7,781 nt of DNA from assembly GCA_964387935.1 (NCBI GenBank), contig CAYLZN010000283.1, positions 1 through 7,781 on the forward strand, written 5' to 3'. A program made the position numbers and the translations under genes. This DNA is from CAYLZN01 sp964387935. Lineage in GTDB: Bacteria; Acidobacteriota; Vicinamibacteria; Vicinamibacterales; JAFNAJ01. Numbering within the stretch: position 1 is the stretch's first letter; each line of letters opens with the position of its first letter. This document shows, one piece after another, positions 1 to 5,932 of this stretch. The notes beneath the pieces are model-generated. The model did no database searches, was not told the DNA's origin, and saw nothing but the letters and a program-made list of their open reading frames with translations.

Positions 1-232
1 CATCGCGGTCGGCAGCGACGCCGACCTCGTGGTCTACGACCCGACGTACAGGGGCACGATCTCCGCGGCGACGCAGCACGTCAACAACGACTACAACGGG
101 TTCGAAGGCATGGAGATCGACGGGCGTCCGTCGATCGTCACGGTGCGCGGGCAGGTGCAGGTGCGGGACGGGCAGTTCGTCGGCGACCGGCGACGCGGTC
201 GCCTGCTCCGACGGGAGCCCGCGCAGGTCTGA
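1..232 (+). CDS. Dihydropyrimidinase / D-hydantoinase, C-terminal fragment
   Basis: Only the last 76 residues are inside the window; the frame is open at the left edge and starts with the codon at base 2. The visible part reads IAVGSDADLVVYDP, then TISAATQHVNNDYNGFEGME, then VRGQVQVRDGQFVG and a basic tail ending RGRLLRR. This is the characteristic end of the cyclic-amidohydrolase family that opens dihydropyrimidines and 5-substituted hydantoins: the G-S-D-A-D strand of the small composite beta domain, the D-Y-N-x-F-E-G-M-E segment, and the R-G-x-V-x-x-x-D-G-x-F closing strand. The catalytic metal-binding barrel lies outside the window, so activity cannot be judged. Allantoinase and dihydroorotase share the fold, but the DYNxFEGME segment favours the hydantoinase/dihydropyrimidinase branch. 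The stop codon is 9 bp from the end of the convergent kinase gene. Confidence 0.88.
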   Translation, partial: IAVGSDADLVVYDPTYRGTISAATQHVNNDYNGFEGMEIDGRPSIVTVRGQVQVRDGQFVGDRRRGRLLRREPAQV

Positions 233-241
233 AGGAGCGGG

Positions 242-2953
242 TCAGCGCCCGTCGCCGGCGCCTGTTCCTGCGCGGAGCCGCGCGATCTCCCGGGGCCAGT
301 TGAGGATCAACGAGACGTGCTGCCGGCCCCGGGCGCGCAGCATGACGAACCGCTGCCCGTCGGGCGTCACGTCGAAGACCGGCACGAGCTGGGTGTCCGG
401 CGTGGCGGGGAACAGGGAGACCGGCTTCGAGACCTCGAGCGAGTTGCCGCGCGGCGTGATACCGACCGCGAGGACGCTCCCTCCGGCGTGGTAGAACACC
501 TCACCGCTCTTCGACCACACCGGCGAGTCGCCGCCCTCGTTCGAGAGCTGCACGCGCGTCTCGCCGTCTGGAAACGGACGCGCGTAGATTTCGATCCGGC
601 CCCCCTCCATCGACTCGTACGCCAGCCAGCGACCATCGGGAGAGAAGGACGCCGCGCCGCCCCAGGCACGTGACGGGAAGAGCGGTTGCGCCTCGGCCTC
701 GAGGGCAGGCGACCGCTTGAAGAGGTTTCCGGTCACCGGGCCCGGGCCTTCCGCGTAGACGAGCCAGCGGCCGTCCGGCGAGAGGGCAAGCGGCACCTGT
801 ATCTCGTCGCTCGTCGAGAGCCTCGTCTCGTCGCCCCCGGCATCGGCTCGCCGGAACCAGAGATTCCACGTGCGCGTGCTCTGCGCCGAGGCATAGAACA
901 GTCGATCTGCGGCGGGGCTCCAGCTGGCCGGGAAGGGAAAGACCCCCGTGGCCACGTTCGTGAAGGTGCCACGAGAGAGGTCGTACACCGCGAGGTCAGA
1001 CGGCGGATTGCCCAGCGTCAGCGCCACCCGCGTGCCGTCCGGGGACAGTCTCACGCCGGCGGCCGGCCGATAGCCGGTTCCCGTGGGGACCGCGGTAAGC
1101 CGCGACGCTCTGGTCCCGGCGAGGGTGGCGATGGGCTCGATCGTGCCCGCGCGCGAGACGCTGACGAGCTCGACGAGGCTCTCTTCCGTGCGCACGACAC
1201 CGAGCGTCCCGTCGCGGGACACGCTCGGTGCGGACACCCCGGGGACTGCGAGAAACGGCGCCCCGGTCGTTTCGAGGCGCTCGAGCGAGAACGGCACCGC
1301 CCAGATCCCGGGGTTGGTCGTCTCGCGCTCGTAGAGCAGGTGCCCCGTCGGGGAGTACACCGGGTAGCGCAGGCTCTCCCCGGGCACCTCGAGGATCACG
1401 CGCCTCGTCTCCCCGGAGAGCACGGCGATCACGTCCGGCAAACGACCCTTGAGGTGAATGGTGAAGATCAGGCTCCGGCCATCTGGTAGCGTTGAAATCT
1501 CATGGAAGTCGGCTTCGGCGTTTCGATCGAGCCCGACAAGGTCACGGCCGGCGCCACCGGCGGCCGGGATCTCCCAGAGGCCGCTCGAATCACTGCCTGC
1601 GAACACGACACGTCCATCGCTCGTCCAGGCTCCGCCGCCGGATCCCACCAGGTCGGCGGGCACGGGCCCCAGCTCGGTGGGCGACCCACCCTCCGTCGAG
1701 ACCTTCCACGCCCTGCCCCGCCGGACGTAGGCGAGCTGACGGCTGTCGGGCGCCCACGTCGGAAAGAGCACGTCGTCGCTCTCCGGCAGTTCGACGCCGT
1801 CGAGGCTGTCGAGGCGGCGAACGTGCAGGCGTCCACCGACCACGTAGGCGACGCGTGTCCCGTCCGGCGACACGACGGGCACTCGCCCGCGACCGCCGGC
1901 CAGATCGGGAATCGACAGATCGACCATGCGGACGGGCGACTCGACCGCGCGCGGCGTCGGACGCAGAAGCCAGCCTGCGGCGAAGAGCGCGGCGCCCCCG
2001 GCGAGGGCGGCGGCCAGCGCGGGCCATCGGCGTCGAGGCGGCGGAACGGCAGCCGCTCCGGCCAACGGCTCGGCCACGTCGACATCCTCGAGCAGCACCC
2101 GGGCCTCGCCAATGGCCTGCAGGCGGTGGCGCGGATCGCGATCGAGGCAGCGCTGCAACAGCCTTCGCACCCCGGGCGGCGTGTTCGCGCGCAATGCGCT
2201 CCAGTCCGGCTCGCGCGTGAGCACCGCCGCCAGGACGTCCGACACGGTCTCGCCGGCGAACAGGCGCGCGCCGCTCAGCATCTCGAAGAGGACGACCCCG
2301 AACGCCCAGATGTCGGCACGACGGTCCACGGCCTTGCCGCGGGCCTGCTCCGGCGCCATGTAGGCCGCCGTGCCCAGGATCATCCCGGCTTCGGTCATGG
2401 GCTGGGAAATCGTCGGGGCCTGGGAGTGCGACCCGACGGCGCTGCTCGCGCCGCCGTCGGGATCCTCCCCTTTGGCGAGGCCGAAATCGAGGATCTTCAC
2501 GGTCCCGGCCGGCGTGATCTTGATGTTCGCCGGCTTGAGGTCGCGGTGAATCACACCCTTCTCGTGGGCGGCTTCGAGTCCCTCCGCGATCTGTCTGGCG
2601 ACGGCGATCGCATCGGTGACGGGCATCGCCCCGCGCGCCATGCGCGTGGTGAGGTCGTCGCCCTCGACGAGTTCCAGGGCAAGCGCGACGGTCCCGTCCC
2701 GCTCCTCGAGACCGTAGATGGCCGCGATGTTCGGATGGTTGAGGGACGCGAGGAGCTGCGCCTCGCGCCTCAGCCGCGCGACTCGCGAACCCGAGGGAGA
2801 CCCCGAGTCGCTCTCCTGCGCGAACGCCGCAGGCAACACCTTGATCGCGACATCGCGGTTCAGGCTCGTGTCGCGCGCACGGTACACCTCCCCCATTCCG
2901 CCTGCGCCGACCCGTTCGAGGATGCGGTAGGGACCGATGTTTCCGCCGATCAT
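242..2953 (-). CDS. Membrane-anchored Ser/Thr protein kinase with TolB/PD40-type beta-propeller
   Basis: A 903-aa PknB/Stk-type (Hanks) kinase. Visible motifs: glycine loop GAGGMG (16-21), VAIK with Lys38, helix-C Glu64, HRDLKPAN (136-143; catalytic Asp138), DFG (157-159) and APE (200-202), so all catalytic residues are present. The activation segment is long (about 45 residues from DFG to APE) and rich in Ser/Thr, offering autophosphorylation sites. The kinase domain ends near residue 290. A basic stretch (PRRR) and one hydrophobic span at about 310-330 follow, then some 570 residues with at least 12 PD40-like motifs of the form SPDGxxLAYV (for example about 360-371, 400-410, 636-646, 724-734, 770-780, 862-872). 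The inferred topology is cytoplasmic kinase and periplasmic propeller, i.e. a receptor-like kinase. The substrate and ligand are unknown. The start MIGGNIGPYRILERVGAGG matches the family, and no Shine-Dalgarno precedes it, in keeping with the -10 box only 11 nt upstream. Confidence 0.95.
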   Translation of the reverse strand: MIGGNIGPYRILERVGAGGMGEVYRARDTSLNRDVAIKVLPAAFAQESDSGSPSGSRVARLRREAQLLASLNHPNIAAIYGLEERDGTVALALELVEGDDLTTRMARGAMPVTDAIAVARQIAEGLEAAHEKGVIHRDLKPANIKITPAGTVKILDFGLAKGEDPDGGASSAVGSHSQAPTISQPMTEAGMILGTAAYMAPEQARGKAVDRRADIWAFGVVLFEMLSGARLFAGETVSDVLAAVLTREPDWSALRANTPPGVRRLLQRCLDRDPRHRLQAIGEARVLLEDVDVAEPLAGAAAVPPPRRRWPALAAALAGGAALFAAGWLLRPTPRAVESPVRMVDLSIPDLAGGRGRVPVVSPDGTRVAYVVGGRLHVRRLDSLDGVELPESDDVLFPTWAPDSRQLAYVRRGRAWKVSTEGGSPTELGPVPADLVGSGGGAWTSDGRVVFAGSDSSGLWEIPAAGGAGRDLVGLDRNAEADFHEISTLPDGRSLIFTIHLKGRLPDVIAVLSGETRRVILEVPGESLRYPVYSPTGHLLYERETTNPGIWAVPFSLERLETTGAPFLAVPGVSAPSVSRDGTLGVVRTEESLVELVSVSRAGTIEPIATLAGTRASRLTAVPTGTGYRPAAGVRLSPDGTRVALTLGNPPSDLAVYDLSRGTFTNVATGVFPFPASWSPAADRLFYASAQSTRTWNLWFRRADAGGDETRLSTSDEIQVPLALSPDGRWLVYAEGPGPVTGNLFKRSPALEAEAQPLFPSRAWGGAASFSPDGRWLAYESMEGGRIEIYARPFPDGETRVQLSNEGGDSPVWSKSGEVFYHAGGSVLAVGITPRGNSLEVSKPVSLFPATPDTQLVPVFDVTPDGQRFVMLRARGRQHVSLILNWPREIARLRAGTGAGDGR

Positions 2954-2964
2954 GAAGACCGCAG

Positions 2965-2970
2965 ATTATA
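2965..2970 (-). promoter_or_regulatory. -10 box of the kinase gene, nearly leaderless
   Basis: On the minus strand a perfect TATAAT lies 11 nt before the kinase ATG at 2953, in an otherwise very GC-rich gap. Initiation about 6-7 nt downstream of the box would leave a leader of only about 5 nt, which fits the absence of a Shine-Dalgarno sequence. The hexamer 17 nt upstream (ACGGCA, 2993-2988) is a poor -35 match. The promoter call is inferred from the consensus and position. Confidence 0.6.
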
Positions 2971-2990
2971 CGATCGCCGCCCAGCCGTGC

Positions 2991-3011
2991 CGTACGCCGT
3001 ACGCCGTACGC
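2991..3011. repeat. Three tandem copies of the heptamer CGTACGC
   Basis: Three perfect head-to-tail copies of CGTACGC fill 21 bp between the lipoprotein stop and the kinase promoter; a partial, diverged copy (CCGTGC) precedes them. Each unit contains the self-complementary hexamer CGTACG. The repeat covers the expected -35 region and sequence upstream of it for the kinase gene, so it could be a regulator-binding array or simply slippage-prone repeat DNA. The sequence does not decide between these. Confidence 0.6.
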
Positions 3012-3020
3012 CCCCCATCG

Positions 3021-3524
3021 TCAGTACAACTGCACCCTCGTGCGCCGGAACCGATTGCCGTCGAACACGTCGCCCATCATCAGGAAGCCCCGCACCTTCA
3101 ACTGCGCCGTTCCGCTCGACGCGGGCAGTTCGAAGACGAGGGACGTTTCGTCCGCCTGTCCGGGCGGCGTCACGTACTCCTCCGCGTAGCTGAAGGGCCT
3201 CGTGCGCAGGAGTTCGCGCTGGGCCGACGGGTCGTTCTCGAACACGCGTCCGTCGGCGTCGAGGACGTAGGCGATCCAGTTGTTCCAGCGGTGCCCGACG
3301 CGCGCGGCACGGTTCTCCACGCGAAACGTGACGATGACGAACACGCCGGCGGTGTGGCGGTCGCCGAGGTCCGAGGTTCGCTCGACCTGCGTGACCGAGT
3401 AGTCGAAGTCGTCATGTCGAATGCGCTGGCCCAGGCCGACGATCGCGTCAGGGCCAAAACACCCGCCCGCGCATGCCGCCAGGAGGTAGCTTGCCGCGTA
3501 CCCGCGGGCCGTGGGGCCCCTCAC
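3021..3524 (-). CDS. Small DUF4352-like probable lipoprotein
   Basis: A 167-aa protein with a short hydrophobic N-terminus containing LLAAC (14-18), which fits a lipobox with Cys18; a second Cys22 follows AGG. The hydrophobic stretch is short, so lipidation is likely but not certain. The remainder resembles the DUF4352/telokin-like immunoglobulin fold: a first strand FDYSVTQVERTSDLG, a core strand VFVIVTFRVENRA (61-73) with the usual alternating hydrophobics and Asn, a DADGRVFEND loop (89-98), and PGQADETSLVFELP (121-134), the typical PG-to-VFxxP closing pattern. Such domains are usually extracytoplasmic and lack a known enzymatic activity. The GTG start overlaps the stop of the upstream YjbQ-like gene by 4 nt (GTGA) and has a good ribosome binding site, so the two are almost certainly cotranscribed and coupled. 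Why a DUF4352-type protein accompanies a YjbQ enzyme is unknown. Confidence 0.8.
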   Translation of the reverse strand: MRGPTARGYAASYLLAACAGGCFGPDAIVGLGQRIRHDDFDYSVTQVERTSDLGDRHTAGVFVIVTFRVENRAARVGHRWNNWIAYVLDADGRVFENDPSAQRELLRTRPFSYAEEYVTPPGQADETSLVFELPASSGTAQLKVRGFLMMGDVFDGNRFRRTRVQLY

Positions 3525-4033
3525 GATCGGCCTCCAACGACCGTCATCGCCACGCGCCGGTTCTGGGCGCCATCCAGCTCGACGACGAACACGCGCTGCC
3601 AGCGACCGAGCAGTAGTTCACCATCCGCGATGCCCAGCGTGACCGAGACGCCGAGGGCAAGGGCCCGACAGTGCGCATGACCGTTGACCCGTTCTCCCGG
3701 CACCAGGTTCACCCGGCGGCGGGCCGGGTCGTCGTGCGCGTACGACCCGTCTGCGGGTGCCCATTGCTCGAGGTGTCGCACGAAGTCGGCGAGCAGCAAC
3801 GGCTCGTGCTCGTTCACCACGACCCCGAGCGTCGTGTGCAGGGACTGTACGGTGACCAGCCCGGTCTCGATATCGGCAGCGGCGACGAAGTCCCGCACGC
3901 GGTCCGTGATGTCGATGAACTCGGTCCCGTGAGTCGTCGCCAGGTGCAGAAGGTGATGGCGCGGGGGGACCGGGGGCCGGGGCTGAGGACGAGGTCCAAG
4001 CCGGGGTGTCAGCGGCGCGAGGGGTGAGGACAT
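3521..4033 (-). CDS. yjbQ: YjbQ/UPF0047 family protein (secondary thiamine-phosphate synthase-like)
   Basis: A 170-aa protein whose residues 26-170 cover the whole UPF0047 fold. Diagnostic stretches are VTVQSLHTTLGVVVNEHEP (61-78; His66, Asn74, Glu75), the HDD at 100-102, VNGHAHCRALALGVS (116-130; Asn117, His119, His121), and LGRWQRVFVVELDG near the end. Family members can complement thiamine-phosphate synthase mutants weakly, hence the 'secondary thiamine-phosphate synthase' label; the conserved His/Glu residues are thought to form a metal-binding active site, and the physiological reaction is not settled. The first 24 residues are an unusual extension with ten prolines. The start is nevertheless supported by GGAGGAG 8 nt upstream, and no other start precedes the conserved core. 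No signal peptide is seen, so the protein is presumably cytoplasmic. It is coupled to the downstream lipoprotein gene by a GTGA overlap. Confidence 0.92.
   Translation of the reverse strand: MSSPLAPLTPRLGPRPQPRPPVPPRHHLLHLATTHGTEFIDITDRVRDFVAAADIETGLVTVQSLHTTLGVVVNEHEPLLLADFVRHLEQWAPADGSYAHDDPARRRVNLVPGERVNGHAHCRALALGVSVTLGIADGELLLGRWQRVFVVELDGAQNRRVAMTVVGGRS
3531..3535 (-). promoter_or_regulatory. Ribosome binding site for the DUF4352-like gene
   Basis: On the minus strand GGAGG sits 6 nt before the GTG at 3524, inside the last codons of the upstream gene. It fixes the GTG as the start and supports translation coupled through the GTGA overlap. Confidence 0.7.
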
Positions 4034-4041
4034 GGGGTCGT

Positions 4042-4048
4042 CTCCTCC
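4042..4048 (-). promoter_or_regulatory. Ribosome binding site for the YjbQ-like gene
   Basis: On the minus strand GGAGGAG lies 8 nt before the ATG at 4033, the strongest Shine-Dalgarno in the window. It supports inclusion of the proline-rich N-terminal extension. Confidence 0.7.
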
Positions 4049-4143
4049 GGACGCGACGCGGCCGGGCGTCGCTGGGGTCGGCGGCGACAGTGCCGTGGGC
4101 CCGCACCAGGAGCATCGGGCGGACGCCGGCGGAAGTCTTCAGG

Positions 4144-4185
4144 GCGCGCTGAGGGGATTGTGAGATACGCGTGAGATCAGCGCGC
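4144..4185. repeat. 9-bp inverted repeat after the winged-helix gene (possible terminator)
   Basis: GCGCGCTGA (4144-4152) and TCAGCGCGC (4177-4185) are exact reverse complements separated by 24 nt, beginning 3 nt past the stop codon of the winged-helix gene. The right arm is also part of a 10-bp palindrome CAGCGCGCTG (4178-4187). RNA from the minus strand could form a GC-rich stem, but there is no U-tract and the loop is large. A weak terminator, an RNA processing site or a protein-binding site are all possible. The rest of the 4034-4188 gap shows only the ribosome binding site of the YjbQ-like gene. Confidence 0.35.
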
Positions 4186-4188
4186 TGG

Positions 4189-5598
4189 TCAGGATCGATG
4201 CGACCGGGCGCGACCTGGAGCGGGCCGCCGCGTGAGGCCGCACGCGAGGCCGAGCCCGAACACCCCGCCCTCGGCGAAGCTGATGATCGCGCCCGTGACG
4301 CGCCCGACGTCCGGCTCTCCGATCAGGTGCGCCAGCGGCGTCAGGGCCACCTGGGACCCGGCGGATGCCTGCGCAATCGCGTGGATCGTGCCGCCCACGA
4401 GCGGCCAGCCCGCCACGGCCAGGGTCAGGGCGCCGCACGCGACAGCAAGAGCCGTGACGGCACACACCCGGAGTCGGGTCCCTCCCCGGGGCGCGGCCAG
4501 ACCATCGGCCATCGTCCGCGTCGCCCAGCCGTAGCCAAGGCCGGCCGCGGCACCGAGCGCGAGACCGGCGACGCCGCCGCTGACCGGGACGGTGAGGCCC
4601 ACGAGCGCGGTGAGCGACCAGCCGGCCAGCCACGCCGTGATGGTACCGATGAGGCCTCCCCCGATGGCACCGCCGACGAGCAGGGCCAGGACGCGGTGCG
4701 ACCGGGCCAGTGCTTCGGCGGCCGAAAGCCCGGCCCCGACGCCAGCGCCCCCGAGTGCGCCACTCGCGAGCCCGATCGCCCCGAGCACGGGCGCCACCAC
4801 GAGCGGCGCCTTGCTGCCCGGCGCAGCCGCGAGCGTGAGACCCCCGACCACCCCCGCACCGAGACCGGCCAGCGCGCCGCCGGCCAGCGCGGACAGCCAG
4901 CGAGCCGTGACCGACCGGGCCGCACGCGACAGGCGCAGGCGCACGACGTCGAACACGGCAGCGCCACCACCCGGCACACCGAGCAGCGGCACGTCGGCCG
5001 CGCCAGGTACGACCCAGCGGGTCTCGCGCAGCAACGCCCGGGCCCGCGCGTGGCCAGGTCGGGTCCCCAGCCGCGAGAGGGCCTCCGCCGTGCCGAGCGC
5101 ATGCAGTCGCTCGGCAGCGTCCACGCGCTCCTCCGCATCGATCGGCGCGCTCCGTTCGCAGAGTCGCTCCAGGAGGGCTTCGAACGGATCGGCCACTGCG
5201 GGCGGCGGTCCGTCGGGCGGCAGGTCCGCGGCAGCCGGCCCAGCGCCGGCGGCAACCGGCGCCGGCCTCGGTCCGGCGTCCTCGTCTTCCTGCACCTCCG
5301 CGAACACGAACTGGTAGCCGTGCCGCGCCACCGTCCGGATGAACTGCGGCTCGCGCGAGTCGTCTCCGAGCGTTCGCCGCAGGGTGCGAACGGCCTGGCT
5401 GAGGGCGCTGTCGGACACCACGACGTCCGACCACACGCGATCGAAGATGTCGCGCCGGTGCACCGCCTCGTGCCGGTGCTCGATCAGGTAGACGAGCAGG
5501 TCGAAGTAGCGCGGAATGAGCGGCTGCTCGCGCCCATCGCGCAGCAGCACGCGCTGGCGCGGGGAGAGCACGAAGTCGCCGAACCGATACCGCGTCAC
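4189..5598 (-). CDS. Winged-helix DNA-binding protein with polytopic glycine-rich membrane domain
   Basis: A 469-aa protein. Residues 1-100 form an OmpR/PhoB-type (Trans_reg_C) winged helix: FGDFVLSPRQRVLLRDG, the LIPRYFDLLVYLIEH helix, DIFDRVWSD, the recognition helix around SALSQAVRTLRRTLGDD (64-80), and the wing FIRTVARHGYQFVF (87-99). An acidic then Pro/Ala-rich linker (103-137) leads to a soluble helical segment (about 138-195), then roughly six or seven hydrophobic spans (about 234-257, 264-290, 302-323, 325-350, 378-400, 433-455) with many G-x-x-x-G and GGxxGG patterns. There is no receiver domain, so this looks like a CadC-style membrane one-component regulator, but with a many-pass domain in place of a single span. 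The signal and target genes are unknown. The GTG start is forced: an in-frame TGA lies 9 nt upstream. No Shine-Dalgarno is evident. It is divergent from the nucleotidyltransferase pair, which it might regulate. Confidence 0.88.
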   Translation of the reverse strand: MTRYRFGDFVLSPRQRVLLRDGREQPLIPRYFDLLVYLIEHRHEAVHRRDIFDRVWSDVVVSDSALSQAVRTLRRTLGDDSREPQFIRTVARHGYQFVFAEVQEDEDAGPRPAPVAAGAGPAAADLPPDGPPPAVADPFEALLERLCERSAPIDAEERVDAAERLHALGTAEALSRLGTRPGHARARALLRETRWVVPGAADVPLLGVPGGGAAVFDVVRLRLSRAARSVTARWLSALAGGALAGLGAGVVGGLTLAAAPGSKAPLVVAPVLGAIGLASGALGGAGVGAGLSAAEALARSHRVLALLVGGAIGGGLIGTITAWLAGWSLTALVGLTVPVSGGVAGLALGAAAGLGYGWATRTMADGLAAPRGGTRLRVCAVTALAVACGALTLAVAGWPLVGGTIHAIAQASAGSQVALTPLAHLIGEPDVGRVTGAIISFAEGGVFGLGLACGLTRRPAPGRARSHRS

Positions 5599-5606
5599 GA
5601 CGGCCG

Positions 5607-5635
5607 ATCATGTGCCATGAGACCGAAAACGCCAA
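5607..5635 (-). promoter_or_regulatory. Candidate promoter of the winged-helix gene
   Basis: On the minus strand TTGGCG (5635-5630) and CATGAT (5612-5607) are spaced by 17 nt, with the -10-like box 8 nt before the GTG start. The geometry matches the other near-leaderless starts in the window, but the hexamers match consensus at only 3 and 4 of 6 positions. Confidence 0.3.
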
Positions 5636-5689
5636 GCGGCGGCGCAGGCGCCTGCTGTGCTGGTCGGGCTCGATCCGCAGGCCGGGGGT

Positions 5690-5698
5690 TGGTATGCT
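5690..5698 (+). promoter_or_regulatory. Extended -10 promoter of the nucleotidyltransferase pair
   Basis: TGG followed by TATGCT (5693-5698) forms an extended -10 element (TGnTATnnT) 9 nt before the ATG at 5708. No convincing -35 is seen, as expected for an extended -10. The short distance implies a nearly leaderless mRNA, as at the kinase gene. Confidence 0.5.
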
Positions 5699-5707
5699 CA
5701 GCAGGCC

Positions 5708-5932
5708 ATGACACCGGACGCCCAACGAGCGTATGTGCGGCGCTGGGCCGAGGCTGGGCGCCTGCTCGATGACCAGCGGTGGCGGGAGCTGGCGACGCTG
5801 ACCAGCGAGCGGGCCCTCGCGGCGGCCGACGCGCTTCTCGAGGCCGCGCTCCGTGTGCCTCTGTCCGAATCACGCCGGTCGTGGTCGGGACTCGTCGACC
5901 TGCAGAAGGTCCTGCATCGGAAGCGTCCGTGA
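5708..5932 (+). CDS. Small helical protein of unknown function, partner of the nucleotidyltransferase
   Basis: A 74-aa protein (MTPDAQRAYVRRWAEAGRLL at the start, LVDLQKVLHRKRP at the end) that I do not recognise. It is predicted to be almost entirely helical: heptad-like Ala/Leu/Arg stretches at about 5-30 and 32-49, a Pro51 break, a short helix near 60-71, and a basic C-terminus. No helix-turn-helix, signal peptide or membrane span is evident. Its stop overlaps the next gene's GTG start by 4 nt (GTGA), so the two products are probably made together and may interact. By position and size it could be an antitoxin or regulatory subunit, but nothing in its sequence proves this. An in-frame GTG at 5657 would add 17 residues, but it lies upstream of the promoter-like element and lacks a ribosome binding site, so the ATG is preferred. 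Confidence 0.75.
   Translation: MTPDAQRAYVRRWAEAGRLLDDQRWRELATLTSERALAAADALLEAALRVPLSESRRSWSGLVDLQKVLHRKRP

Noticed and set aside
1502..3193. 563-codon open frame on the plus strand opposite the kinase
   Set aside because: It is antisense to a clearly conserved kinase; its product is Arg/Gly/Asp-rich without recognisable domains and is explained by high-GC third positions.
3618..4115. 165-codon minus-strand frame across the YjbQ-like gene and its upstream gap
   Set aside because: Arg/Pro-rich shadow of the YjbQ frame without family motifs.
5657..5707. GTG start at 5657 for the 74-aa gene
   Set aside because: It would place the extended -10 element inside the coding region and lacks a ribosome binding site; the ATG at 5708 is better placed.
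4139..5725. 528-codon minus-strand frame overlapping the winged-helix gene
   Set aside because: An Arg/Ala-rich out-of-frame shadow, whereas the 4189-5598 frame contains a full winged-helix domain.
4171..5772. 533-codon open frame on the plus strand opposite the winged-helix gene
   Set aside because: It has low-complexity Arg/Gly/Ala composition, no motif, and runs through the divergent promoter region; a GC shadow.
5779..5928. Upstream extension of the nucleotidyltransferase to a start at 5779
   Set aside because: It would lie wholly within the 74-aa gene and encode low-complexity sequence; the GTG at 5929 with a GTGA overlap matches the family start.
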